From UBA6107 sp964533735 (GTDB lineage Bacteria > Chloroflexota > Anaerolineae > Anaerolineales > Anaerolineaceae): a DNA stretch of 64,000 bases. Position numbers and translations under genes: made by a program. Positions within the stretch are counted from its first letter, which is position 1. Each line of letters opens with the position of its first letter. Positions 45,574-53,559 of this stretch are shown here, in pieces. Under the pieces are notes generated by a model. It was not told the origin of the DNA. It searched no databases and saw nothing but the letters and a program-made list of their open reading frames with translations. The stretch spans positions 186,001 through 250,000 of the forward strand of contig CAZHMD010000002.1 of assembly GCA_964533735.1 (NCBI GenBank). Reading direction: 5' to 3'.

Positions 45574-46476
45574 TTAGAGTAAATTTTCTAACGCTGCATC
45601 TATCTTAGGGTAGAGAAATTCAAAGCCCATTGCCTGCAAACGTTTTGCCACAGCATTCTGACCCTCAAGGATGACCGTGCTCATTTCTCCAAACATGATC
45701 TTGAGCACAAATGCGGGCACAGGAATGAATGATGGTCTATGCATGGCTTTTCCAACGGCGCGGGCGAACTCCCGATTGGTGACAGATTCGGCGCACAGGT
45801 TGAAAATCCCTTTTGCACCCGGATTGTCGAGCAGGAAACGGAGCGCTCTAATCGCATCCGCGAGGTGGATCCATGAGAACCACTGCCTGCCTGAGCCGAG
45901 GCGACCGCCAACGAAAAACCTGAACGGGAGGAGCATGCGCGGCAGCGAGCCTTTTGCGGCATGCAGTACCACCCCTGAGCGGGCGGCAACCCAGCGAACC
46001 CCTAATTCCTCAACGGGACGGGTGCTGGCTTCCCAGGCGCGGGTTACACTTGCTCCAAAATCATCGCCATAATCATCACTTTCGTCAAAAACCCTGTCTT
46101 CACTCATGCCATAAGCGCCAATACCAGACATTTGGACAAACACGGCAGGCTTGTGTGAAGCACTGCGGGTAGCCTGGGTGAGAGCATTACCAGCATTCAC
46201 ACGGCTTTGGATGATCTCCTGTTTTTGCGCGAACGTCCAGCGCTTGACACCGATGCTCTCGCCGATTAGATTTACGACTGCATCCGCCTGCTCTATTTCG
46301 GCTGCCCAGGTACCCAAAGTACGGGTATCCCAGTGGACAAAGCGCACCCGGGGAGATAAGGATTGCGATGCGTTCACGTTGCGGGTGAGGATGATCACCT
46401 CATGCCCGTCGCGAACAAGATCGGCTGTTAACGCACTGCCGATGAAACCACTGCCACCGGCAATTAATACTCTCAT
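45574..46476 (-). CDS. TIGR01777 family SDR epimerase
   Basis: 300 residues. RVLIAGGSGFIGSALTADLV binds NAD(P); VVNLIGESIGVKRWTFAQK, SRVNAGNALTQA and MSGIGAYG with WEASTRPVEELGVR are typical of the TIGR01777/SDR39U1 group, and FSWIHLADAIRALRFLLDN of its C-terminal half. The reaction of this widespread family is not firmly known. It is transcribed away from the CarH-like regulator gene and has its own promoter under the shared operator region. Confidence 0.88.
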   Translation of the reverse strand: MRVLIAGGSGFIGSALTADLVRDGHEVIILTRNVNASQSLSPRVRFVHWDTRTLGTWAAEIEQADAVVNLIGESIGVKRWTFAQKQEIIQSRVNAGNALTQATRSASHKPAVFVQMSGIGAYGMSEDRVFDESDDYGDDFGASVTRAWEASTRPVEELGVRWVAARSGVVLHAAKGSLPRMLLPFRFFVGGRLGSGRQWFSWIHLADAIRALRFLLDNPGAKGIFNLCAESVTNREFARAVGKAMHRPSFIPVPAFVLKIMFGEMSTVILEGQNAVAKRLQAMGFEFLYPKIDAALENLL

Positions 46477-46514
46477 TTAGCCTCCGATTTCTCGAAATCA
46501 GCCCTTACAAATTT

Positions 46515-46543
46515 ATAATAACAAACTTGTTGTAAGTTGTCAA
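46515..46543 (-). promoter_or_regulatory. Divergent promoter toward the epimerase/redoxin genes
   Basis: Minus-strand TTGACA (46538-46543) and TATTAT (46515-46520), 17 bases apart, about 40 bases before the ATG at 46476. GGACAACA, TTGACAAC and TTACAACA recur at about 10-base steps across the -35 region, matching the repeats at the opposite promoter. Confidence 0.65.
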
Positions 46544-46560
46544 TATGTTGTCCATATATA

Positions 46561-46600
46561 TCTTGACAATTTCTGTACAATTCTGTATAATCTGGACAAG
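46561..46600 (+). promoter_or_regulatory. Consensus promoter inside a 4 x 10-bp direct-repeat operator
   Basis: TTGACA (46563-46568) and TATAAT (46586-46591) are exact consensus hexamers 17 bases apart, 31 bases before the ATG at 46623. The same stretch consists of four head-to-tail 10-mers: TCTTGACAAT, TTCTGTACAA, TTCTGTATAA and TCTGGACAAG. Direct repeats that cover the promoter are how CarH/LitR repressors bind as tetramers, so this is a strong autoregulation candidate. Confidence 0.75.
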
Positions 46601-46622
46601 ATTTGAGGAAAGCAGGTATTTT

Positions 46623-47933
46623 ATGATCGCTCGTACACCCCTCTACAGTCTTAGTGTTGTTCTGCGTGAAACCGGCTTGAAGCCGGATGTTTTGCGTGCC
46701 TGGGAGAGGCGTTATCAACTCCCCCTCCCGCAACGCTCTGCCGGCGGCCATCGCCTCTACTCTGAATACGATATCGAAACAATCAAATGGTTGAAGGCAC
46801 ACCAGGCAGATGGTTTATCCATCAGCCTGGCCGTGCAATTGTGGCGTGAAATATCCCTTACCTCCGACCCGCTGGAAAATGAACCTCACGAGATATCACT
46901 GCGTGTCCAGCCAGACCTTGCAGAACAGAACAAAATTGAAAATTACAGGGATTCCTGGGTGTTGGCTTGCTTGGCTTATGATTCACACAAGTCTGAAGAA
47001 ACCCTTAACCTGGCTTTTGGCATATACCCAATTGAAGCGGTCTGCACTCACGTTCTCCAGGAAGGATTAAGCCAGATTGGAAACCTGTGGCAAACAGGCA
47101 AGGCCTCTCCCCAACAAGAACATTTCGCCTCCGCCCTTGCGCAAAATCGCATGCAGGCTCTGATCGCTGCCTCTCCCAATCCTGTGATTGATAAAACGAT
47201 TTTGGTGGGCTGCCCTCCCGGTGAATTGCACACCTTTCCATTACTCCTGCTCAATTTATTCCTGCGTAGAGAGGGTTATTCTGTGATAAATCTTGGTGCA
47301 GATATCCCGCTTGAGCAATTATCGGAATCAATCAGTCAAATACGTCCTGATCTGGTCATCCTTGCTGCACAAAGATTGGCAACAGCCGCCACATTGGAAA
47401 ACACAGCCATGTATCTATCCGGGCAAAAAGTGCAGCTGGGATTTGGCGGTGCAATCTTTTGTCGCATACCCACCCTTAAGTTGGTGATTGCTGGCCATTA
47501 CCTGGGTGATTCAATCGAATCGTCGATCTTTGCCATTAAACAATTACTTGCAATTCCCAATAGGGTTTCCCAAAAGGGCATATTTGAGCCACACAACCGG
47601 GGGTTAGCACTGCAATATGATGAGAAACGCCCATTCATAGACTACAAAACCGGTGAGTTGCTCAAAGAACAGGCGTATGCTGTCCAAAATCTTAACGAGG
47701 TAAATACATTCTTTGGTGACGGATTGTCTGCCGCTCTCTCTCTCGGCGATATCTCTTATATGGAATCCGATTTATTGTGGGTGAATGAATTAATGAATAA
47801 ACGCAATGGTTCCTCTGCTCTACTTGTTCCTTATCTAAAGGCATACAACAGCGCCATCCACCATGAATTAGGTCAGCTCGCCGCACCTATTACAACCTGG
47901 CTGGACCGGATGATCGCTCAATTATTAATGTGA
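46623..47933 (+). CDS. CarH-like MerR-family regulator with cobalamin-binding domain
   Basis: 436 residues. Residues 1-75: MerR-type DNA-binding head (LRAWERRYQLPLPQRSAGGHRLYSEYDI). Residues about 110-190: helical bundle with the light-sensor motif W156-x9-E166-H167. Residues about 190-310: B12-binding Rossmann fold with PPGELH (H203 as the probable cobalt ligand) and INLGADIP. CarH uses adenosylcobalamin to bind DNA in the dark and release it in light. Two oddities: the residue after W156 is Gln, where CarH has the His that caps cobalt after illumination, and a 110-residue C-terminal extension (about 325-436) of unknown type. I use the ATG at 46623; a longer reading from 46545 crosses the promoter. 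Confidence 0.85.
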   Translation: MIARTPLYSLSVVLRETGLKPDVLRAWERRYQLPLPQRSAGGHRLYSEYDIETIKWLKAHQADGLSISLAVQLWREISLTSDPLENEPHEISLRVQPDLAEQNKIENYRDSWVLACLAYDSHKSEETLNLAFGIYPIEAVCTHVLQEGLSQIGNLWQTGKASPQQEHFASALAQNRMQALIAASPNPVIDKTILVGCPPGELHTFPLLLLNLFLRREGYSVINLGADIPLEQLSESISQIRPDLVILAAQRLATAATLENTAMYLSGQKVQLGFGGAIFCRIPTLKLVIAGHYLGDSIESSIFAIKQLLAIPNRVSQKGIFEPHNRGLALQYDEKRPFIDYKTGELLKEQAYAVQNLNEVNTFFGDGLSAALSLGDISYMESDLLWVNELMNKRNGSSALLVPYLKAYNSAIHHELGQLAAPITTWLDRMIAQLLM

Positions 47934-47943
47934 AGGAGAAATA

Positions 47944-48555
47944 ATGAAACTGAAACAACATTTAGATTTTAACCAACCAGCACCCGACCTGTCCTTCCTC
48001 GATACTTCTGGTAAAGAAGTACGACTGTCCAGTTTATGGCAGGCAAAACCACTCTTACTGGCATTCACGCGTCATTTTGGTTGTACCCAATGCAAGGAGA
48101 TGCTGGATGAACTGGTCAGCAGCCGGAAACGCATTGAAGAATCCGGGCTTTCCATCGCCGTGGTTCTGCAGGGGAGTGTTGAGTCTTCGATTGAATTCGC
48201 AAAACGGTTTGCTCCGGGATTGCTGTGCCTGACCGACCCGGAGCGTAAAGCCTACAAGGCTTTCGGGCTGGAGCGCGGAGGGATTTTCCAGACCTTTTTG
48301 AACCCAAAAGTATGGGCGGCAATTTCGAGAGCCCGCAAGAAGGGTTATTTTGTTGAATCCCCACCCGAAGGGCAGGATTCCATGCAGATGTCCGGTCTGT
48401 TCGTAATCAACCGAGCAGGCAGGATCGTACTGCCGTATTACTTTGACCATATTGCCGACCACCCCAAACTGGAATTGTTATTATCCGGTGTCCTTTCTAC
48501 GCGCTGGGACAAGCCTTTTGATGGGCCTGTGGGTCCAGGCATAAAGAAACAATAA
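47944..48555 (+). CDS. Redoxin-like protein with CxxC (AhpC/TSA, PRXL2-type)
   Basis: 203 residues, thioredoxin fold. It opens FNQPAPDLSFLDTSGKEVRLS and has LLAFTRHFGCTQCKEML as active-site helix with Cys at both CxxC positions, then SIAVVLQGS and SGLFVINRAGRIVLPYYF. These proteins reduce peroxides or disulfides; the longer middle insertion (GIFQTFLNPKVWAAI) resembles the PRXL2/AhpC-like subgroup. Starts 10 bases after the CarH-like gene behind GGAG, so it is under the same promoter. It is a distant relative of the TGA-containing redoxin on the other side of the operator. Confidence 0.82.
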   Translation: MKLKQHLDFNQPAPDLSFLDTSGKEVRLSSLWQAKPLLLAFTRHFGCTQCKEMLDELVSSRKRIEESGLSIAVVLQGSVESSIEFAKRFAPGLLCLTDPERKAYKAFGLERGGIFQTFLNPKVWAAISRARKKGYFVESPPEGQDSMQMSGLFVINRAGRIVLPYYFDHIADHPKLELLLSGVLSTRWDKPFDGPVGPGIKKQ

Positions 48556-48571
48556 ACATAGGAGATATAAG

Positions 48572-49351
48572 ATGTTAAAGAAATTATTCGTAGTAGTAGT
48601 AGCAGCACTTTTTACTCTTTCTACCCTGGCAGCCTGCTCAACACAGGTGGAGGAGACTCCAATAGTTGTAAATGAGAATACCCCGGCAGCAGTGATCGCA
48701 GAAGGACGCCTTCTCCCTTCCAGAAGCTTGGAACTATCCTTCACGACCAGCGGTAAAGTGGTGGAAATACTGGTCAAAGATGGTGACCTGGTTACCGAAG
48801 GGCAGGAACTTGCCCGGCTGGAAAAGTCACCAGAGGCGGTATTGGCAATAGCCAGGGCTAAACAGGAATTGCTGGCGGCGCAGCAGGCACTTGCTGATCT
48901 AGAAGAACAGGATGATCCGGATGTCGATGATGTGGCTCTGGCGAACGCGCAGTTGGAAACTGCAGAAGCATCTCTCGAGAGCGCACGCGCATTCGAAAAT
49001 GCTGCCGTCTTGAAGGCCAATATGGGCGGAACGATAGTAGACCTTGATCTGCAGGTTGGTCAAAAGGTCACCCCCGGGATCGCGGTTGGATCCATTGCAG
49101 ACTTCTCCTTCTGGGTGGTGAAAACCGAAAACCTGACTGAGACAGAAGTGGTCAACATCGCAGTGGGGGCTCCTGTTGAGATTACCCTGGACGCAATCCC
49201 AGGCGTGAGCCTAACCGGCGAGGTCGCTCACATCAATGCCCGCTACGAAGAAAAACGCGGCGATATCATTTACACCGTCACCATCAACCTAACGCAAACT
49301 GATCCCCGCATGCTGTGGGGAATGACCGCCGCTGCGCGTTTCATCCAGTAA
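48572..49351 (+). CDS. HlyD/MacA-like periplasmic adaptor lipoprotein
   Basis: 259 residues. The signal peptide ends in the lipobox LAAC (Cys about 21), so it should be lipid-anchored outside the membrane. AVIAEGRLLPSRSLELSF and GKVVEILVKDGDLVTEGQELARLE form the first half of the biotinyl-lipoyl-like barrel, a short coiled coil follows (about 85-145), then GTIVDLDLQVGQKVTPG as the second half. It should connect the FtsX-like permease to substrate. Shorter than typical MacA because the hairpin is short, as expected without an outer membrane partner. Confidence 0.85.
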   Translation: MLKKLFVVVVAALFTLSTLAACSTQVEETPIVVNENTPAAVIAEGRLLPSRSLELSFTTSGKVVEILVKDGDLVTEGQELARLEKSPEAVLAIARAKQELLAAQQALADLEEQDDPDVDDVALANAQLETAEASLESARAFENAAVLKANMGGTIVDLDLQVGQKVTPGIAVGSIADFSFWVVKTENLTETEVVNIAVGAPVEITLDAIPGVSLTGEVAHINARYEEKRGDIIYTVTINLTQTDPRMLWGMTAAARFIQ

Positions 49352-49364
49352 GGAAAGAGAATCC

Positions 49365-50534
49365 ATGCGAAAAACACTCTCCCTTGCCAGTTACCTGGCA
49401 CTCAAAGAAGTCTGGCGGAACCGCGGCAGATTCCTGCTCGTCAGCCTGGTCATCGCGCTCATCACCTTGTTGGTATTGTTCATCGCCGCATTAGGTGAAG
49501 GCTTGGGCAACGGCAACCGCGAATACATCTCCAAATTGGGTGGCGAGTTGATTGTCTACCAGGCGAAATCTGATTTCCTCATTCCCGCCAGCCGTCTCGG
49601 CCGCGACCGCCTGGCAGCCCTTCGCCGTGTGGACGGCGTGGCAGATACCGGTATGCTTGGCACTGCCAATGCCACACTAATATTCGACGCTAATACCGAA
49701 CCCCTTAAAGTTGCCCTGCTGGGTGTTGAACCCGGGCATGTGGGGGAACCTGCTGTAGTGCAGGGGCGGCAGCTCAGTACTGACCTGGCAGAAGAAGTGA
49801 TCATCGACCGCAGCACCGCTCTGCGCACTGACCTTGTAGTCGGCGATGTGATCACGTTGCGCGTAACGCAGGGAACCGAAGACGAATTTTACAAGCTGCG
49901 CATCGTGGGTGTTTCTGATGGCCAGCAGTACTCCCTGCAACCATCTGTCTTTGTGCCCTTTTACACATGGGACCGCATCAGGCCTAAATCGGAAGCCGAG
50001 GTTAACAACTCCAACCCGGTTGCCAATGTACTGCTGGTGAAGCTTGAAGATCCCACAACTGTGGAACAGGTCACGCAAGCCATCACAGCCCAGGTGAAGA
50101 ACGTTGAAGTAGCCACACTGAAGCAGGCGATCTCTGCCCTGCCCGGGTACACTGCCCAACAAAGCACGCTGAACACACAGGGCGGCTTTACACTTTTCAT
50201 CGGCATCCTGGTGATCGGCGGATTCTTCCAGATCCAAATCCTGCAAAAGGTTGCCCAGATTGGTGTGCTCAAAGCGATCGGCGCTTCCAACCCGGTTGTC
50301 GGACTGGCATCCATCATCCAGATCACTGTGGTCACGATCATCGGCGTCGCCATTGGGGGTATCCTGACGTTCCTCTTTTCACTCAGTTTCCCTCCAACGG
50401 TGCCGATCGTGTTCAATGGCACGACCTCAGCCATCGCGCTGATCGCGCTGCTGTTGATCGGTCCCCTTGGCGGGCTGGTATCCATCCGTTACGCGGTGCG
50501 TATTGAACCGCTGAAAGCATTGGGGCTGGCATGA
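49365..50534 (+). CDS. FtsX/MacB-like ABC permease
   Basis: 389 residues. One membrane segment at about 25-48 (FLLVSLVIALITLLVLFIAA), a large extracytoplasmic MacB-like core (50-270), and three C-terminal segments (about 275-385) with IQILQKVAQIGVLKAIGASN, the conserved FtsX element. Works with the ATPase whose start overlaps its stop (ATGATG at 50531) and the adaptor upstream as a MacAB-type transporter for peptides, lipids or toxins. Note that the set sits downstream of a probable light/B12-responsive regulator. Confidence 0.88.
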   Translation: MRKTLSLASYLALKEVWRNRGRFLLVSLVIALITLLVLFIAALGEGLGNGNREYISKLGGELIVYQAKSDFLIPASRLGRDRLAALRRVDGVADTGMLGTANATLIFDANTEPLKVALLGVEPGHVGEPAVVQGRQLSTDLAEEVIIDRSTALRTDLVVGDVITLRVTQGTEDEFYKLRIVGVSDGQQYSLQPSVFVPFYTWDRIRPKSEAEVNNSNPVANVLLVKLEDPTTVEQVTQAITAQVKNVEVATLKQAISALPGYTAQQSTLNTQGGFTLFIGILVIGGFFQIQILQKVAQIGVLKAIGASNPVVGLASIIQITVVTIIGVAIGGILTFLFSLSFPPTVPIVFNGTTSAIALIALLLIGPLGGLVSIRYAVRIEPLKALGLA

Positions 50535-51265
50535 TGAACACCTACGCTCTCGAAACCAAATCAGTGGTCAAGACCTACCAGACAGACTTCGGCATCATCC
50601 AGGCTGTGGACGATGTGTCTCTCAGGGTGGCTGCGGGCGAGTTTGTGGCGCTGGTGGGGCCCAGCGGATCCGGCAAGACCACCATGCTCTCCATCCTGGC
50701 AGCATTACTGCAGCCCTCTGCGGGGCAGATCCTGCTGGATGGTGAAGATCTGGCAGGCATGAATGACACCAAACGTGTGGCCATGCGGCGCGAGAAGATC
50801 GGGTTTACCTTCCAGGCGAACAACCTGGTGCCCTACCTGAGCGCGGTGGAGAACGTTGAGCTTATGCTCAGGCTCAACAACCGGCTGGATAAGGCCGGCA
50901 AACTGCGCGCGCGGGAACTGCTAGCACGCCTGGGTTTGGGTGAAAGGCTGCACAACCTCCCGGGGCAGATGTCCGGCGGGCAGCAGCAACGCGTGGCAAT
51001 CGCGCGGGCGTTGATTCACAATCCCAGCCTGGTACTGGCAGATGAGCCCACTGCCAGCCTGGATACAGAACGCGCCTACCAGGTGGTCGAGACCTTCGCC
51101 GGGTTGATCCATGAGCAGAAACGCGCCGGGATCATGGTGACGCATGACCTGCGCATGTGTGCTTATGTTGACCGCGTGCTGCAGATGCAGGACGGCAAAC
51201 TGGTGAACATTTACACTGGCAAAGAGGAGATCACCAGCTTCATCAATGGCGGTTCCCGGGAATAG
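50531..51265 (+). CDS. MacB/LolD-type ABC ATPase
   Basis: 244 residues. Walker A GPSGSGKTT, GFTFQANNLVPYLSAVENVE (Q-loop), signature MSGGQQQRVAIARAL, Walker B VLADEPTASLD and MVTHDLRM are complete. This is the LolD/MacB subfamily, which drives mechanotransmission via FtsX-like permeases. Last gene of the plus-strand set; a strong hairpin follows at 51288-51322. Confidence 0.92.
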   Translation: MMNTYALETKSVVKTYQTDFGIIQAVDDVSLRVAAGEFVALVGPSGSGKTTMLSILAALLQPSAGQILLDGEDLAGMNDTKRVAMRREKIGFTFQANNLVPYLSAVENVELMLRLNNRLDKAGKLRARELLARLGLGERLHNLPGQMSGGQQQRVAIARALIHNPSLVLADEPTASLDTERAYQVVETFAGLIHEQKRAGIMVTHDLRMCAYVDRVLQMQDGKLVNIYTGKEEITSFINGGSRE

Positions 51266-51287
51266 CCCGCAACTATTGAGTAGAAGT

Positions 51288-51322
51288 GAAACCACCCTGG
51301 AAGCAAGTTCCAGGGTGGTTTC
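51288..51322. terminator. Strong hairpin between convergent genes
   Basis: A perfect 14-bp stem (51288-51301 with 51309-51322; arms GAAACCACCCTGGA and its complement) and a 7-base loop. It lies between the ABC ATPase stop and the oxidase subunit I stop. No long U-run follows on either strand, so termination may be less efficient or depend on the stem alone. Confidence 0.6.
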
Positions 51323-51339
51323 GAATTAAATACGGGGGG

Positions 51340-52980
51340 TTATACGGATTCTTTGGCCGCTTCAGGTTTGGGCAAGCGCTTTTCGGGGATGACCAGGGAG
51401 AGAACATTCTTGATGCCGAGGGTGGCGACGAGGTTGTAGAGGAAGGCGATGAAGCCGATGCTGATGATGGTGCCGCCGATGATGGCAGCCAGGGTGAAGG
51501 GAGTGAATTCACCGCCAGTGTAGAGGGTGCGGCGCAGCATGCCTTTTGAACCAGCCCAACCCATGGCGTAAGCCATACCCACGGATCCGATCAACCAGAA
51601 CCACAGATGCACGTTGATCAATTTCTTGTACTTGAACTCCAGTCCGGTGAGCATGGGTACCAATGCGTAGATGACCGAGAAGAGCATGGTGCCCACACCA
51701 GTGAGGAGGAAGGTGTGCGCGTGCAGGGCAACCACCCACTGGGTGTTGTGGAAGATCATATTGAGCCCCACATTAGCCTGGATGAGCCCGGCGATGCCGC
51801 CCATGACAAAGCCGAACATGGACCCGAGCACAAATTTCATCGGCGGAGACATCTTCACCGGGCGGGCCTGCCAGATAGTCATAAGAGAGACGAATATGGT
51901 GAGCCCCATGGTGAAGTACTCCCCCCAGGTGATGAGCTGCCCGGAGAGCAGTTTCATCCACATGGGCTGGGAGGTATCCCCCAGCAGGTGATGGCTCCAA
52001 ACGCCCATGGAGACCAGCAGGTCGACCATGATGACGGTCTTGACCACGTTGGCTCCGTAGAGGGGACGCCCGGTGAGCAGCGGTACCAGGAGGTACCACA
52101 CTCCGGCGGTGTAGATGAGGGCGTTGCCGTCCGCCACCATATCCAGCCCCCACCAGTAGACATTCTTGAAGATGAGCGCATCCACCGCCAGGGGGTTAAG
52201 CGGATTGCCAAAGAGGGCAAAGAGACCATAGACAAGAATGAGCACGCCTGCGGAAAGGAGGACAATGGCGTTGATGACGGTATCAATGGAGCCGCGGGCA
52301 ACCGCCACGATGAATACCGGCATGCCGTTGTAATCCATGTTGACGGCTTTTTTATCCTCTTTGCCGAGCAACTTCATCAGACGGGGGATGCCAAAGGCAG
52401 CGCGCAGGAATTGACCGAGAGTATAAGAACCCTCGCCGTTTTTGCTCAGGACGGTCTTGAAGATGTTATAGGAGAAGAGGAGGATATTGACCATGATGGC
52501 GGCGGCACCGAGCATGAAGAAGACGCTGCCGAGTACGGGTACACGGTCAAAGGCAACTGGCAGAGGCCAGTAAAGGGTGTAGAGCGCGTTGAAGAGACCG
52601 AAGAAGCCGGATGCCCAGCACACCATCACCCCGACGATCTGCAGCCAGAAGTTGGTGACCACCAGTTTGGGGTGCTTGACCGGTTTCTTGATGAGGAAGG
52701 GCACGAGGAAATAGAATGCACCGAAGACAGCCATATAGACAAAGCCGTAAATGCCCACGATGGGGTGCGCGGTGAGCATGGCGTAATACAGTTCGGGGGT
52801 CGTCGGTTCAATATCACCAGGGCGAATCGAGTTGAGGAAGGTTTCCATGCCGTGCAGCGAGTCGATATCGTACTGCTGGGTGCGCATGAGCATGCCTTCG
52901 AATCCTGAAAGCGCCAGGAAGAGGAGAGCCACCACCGCGAAGCGCAGGGTCCATTTTTCCATCCAACCAAGTTTATTCAT
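51340..52980 (-). CDS. Heme-copper oxidase superfamily subunit I, NOR-like, with Asp at a metal-ligand position
   Basis: 546 residues, about twelve helices. Ligands visible: H72 in helix II (TAHPIVGIYGF; low-spin heme), H330-H331 in helix VII (VWSHHLLGD) and H420/H422 in helix X (VVALHAHTFLL). In helix VI, where cytochrome c NO reductase has WWVVH-LWVEG, this protein has YWWGLDMVADG: D280 replaces the metal-binding His and D284 the Glu. No HPEVY or HPxVY cross-linked Tyr motif of O2 reductases. I infer an NO-reductase-like enzyme of an alternative family (Asp-ligand types have been proposed from genomics), most likely reducing NO with an iron or copper second metal. Third gene of a three-gene operon. 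Confidence 0.82.
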   Translation of the reverse strand: MNKLGWMEKWTLRFAVVALLFLALSGFEGMLMRTQQYDIDSLHGMETFLNSIRPGDIEPTTPELYYAMLTAHPIVGIYGFVYMAVFGAFYFLVPFLIKKPVKHPKLVVTNFWLQIVGVMVCWASGFFGLFNALYTLYWPLPVAFDRVPVLGSVFFMLGAAAIMVNILLFSYNIFKTVLSKNGEGSYTLGQFLRAAFGIPRLMKLLGKEDKKAVNMDYNGMPVFIVAVARGSIDTVINAIVLLSAGVLILVYGLFALFGNPLNPLAVDALIFKNVYWWGLDMVADGNALIYTAGVWYLLVPLLTGRPLYGANVVKTVIMVDLLVSMGVWSHHLLGDTSQPMWMKLLSGQLITWGEYFTMGLTIFVSLMTIWQARPVKMSPPMKFVLGSMFGFVMGGIAGLIQANVGLNMIFHNTQWVVALHAHTFLLTGVGTMLFSVIYALVPMLTGLEFKYKKLINVHLWFWLIGSVGMAYAMGWAGSKGMLRRTLYTGGEFTPFTLAAIIGGTIISIGFIAFLYNLVATLGIKNVLSLVIPEKRLPKPEAAKESV

Positions 52981-52993
52981 GGGGGCCTCCTCC

Positions 52994-53410
52994 TTATTTC
53001 ACCGCGATCGCGTCACGCACGACCATGTCTGAATGTTTGGGTCCGGAGTACTCGGTGGAGCGCACATCGTACATGCCGGACTCGTCGAACTTCCAAATGA
53101 TGGTGTTTTCCCGGCCGGGGAGCACCTGCATCTGGAAGACCATGCTGTTGTCCTGGCGGAAGACGCCAAAGCCGTAAGTGACATCAGCGGAGGTGGCGGA
53201 GAACTGCACGTACTCGCCAACCTTGACCTCCACCGGAGACTCCATGGTGATGACGTTGTCCGCGTACGACACCTTGACCACCTGGGCGGGAACGGGGTTC
53301 TGCCACAGCTGCCAGGTCTGCCAGGGGATGAGGGAGGAAAGCGTGACCGCATTGACAATGACAAAGACAACAATCAAAATGTAAAGCCACCTTCGTTCTG
53401 CTTTTTCCAT
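52994..53410 (-). CDS. Subunit II-like cupredoxin with ruined CuA site
   Basis: 138 residues: one N-terminal anchor (about 9-28), then a cupredoxin beta barrel as in ba3-type oxidase subunit II. The canonical CuA loop C-x-E-x-C-G-x-x-H-x-x-M is spelled S118-T-E120-Y-S122-G-P-K-H126-S-D-M129: both cysteines are Ser. The upstream ligand His (DVxHGF) is Y79 (DVTYGFG). Glu, the second His and Met stay. It cannot bind a binuclear CuA centre, so electrons must reach subunit I another way, perhaps from quinol. 13 bases before subunit I. Confidence 0.85.
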   Translation of the reverse strand: MEKAERRWLYILIVVFVIVNAVTLSSLIPWQTWQLWQNPVPAQVVKVSYADNVITMESPVEVKVGEYVQFSATSADVTYGFGVFRQDNSMVFQMQVLPGRENTIIWKFDESGMYDVRSTEYSGPKHSDMVVRDAIAVK

Positions 53411-53411
53411 C

Positions 53412-53516
53412 TTATTTGCCTTTCTCCTTTACCAGGAATGCAAAGATGAAGAAAAATACAGCAACGAGCGCGACGAGGGCTGTATAAATCCACCACACCA
53501 CTTCGGATAAATGCAT
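53412..53516 (-). CDS. 34-residue single-helix membrane peptide (oxidase subunit IIa-like)
   Basis: A short reading frame behind a strong GTAAGGAGG site 5 bases before its ATG. It begins MHLSEVVWWIYTAL, has one hydrophobic helix (about 6-29) and ends KEKGK. Its stop is one base before the ATG of the subunit II gene. Thermus ba3 oxidase has a 34-residue accessory subunit (IIa) with one helix, the same size, which supports a real third subunit. Start, coding potential and position agree, but no homology can be claimed for so short a peptide. Confidence 0.8.
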   Translation of the reverse strand: MHLSEVVWWIYTALVALVAVFFFIFAFLVKEKGK

Positions 53517-53559
53517 GATGTCCTCCTTACTTGAATTAGGTGCCTGTAAAACCAGAAAG

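Noticed and set aside
45671..46072. Plus-strand frame opposite the TIGR01777 epimerase, and many similar antisense frames in the window
   Set aside because: No ribosome sites, no domains, and all overlap clear genes on the other strand.
51607..52908. Long plus-strand reading frame (433 codons) opposite the oxidase subunit I gene
   Set aside because: It is antisense to a well-recognised membrane protein, has an implausible His/Glu/Asp/Gly-rich composition, no ribosome site and no recognisable domain. It results from codon bias in the true gene.
51340..53410. Reading the operon as an ordinary cytochrome c oxidase (aa3 or ba3)
   Set aside because: The helix-VI His and cross-linking Tyr motif are missing in subunit I and CuA ligands are missing in subunit II, so O2 reduction via cytochrome c is unlikely.
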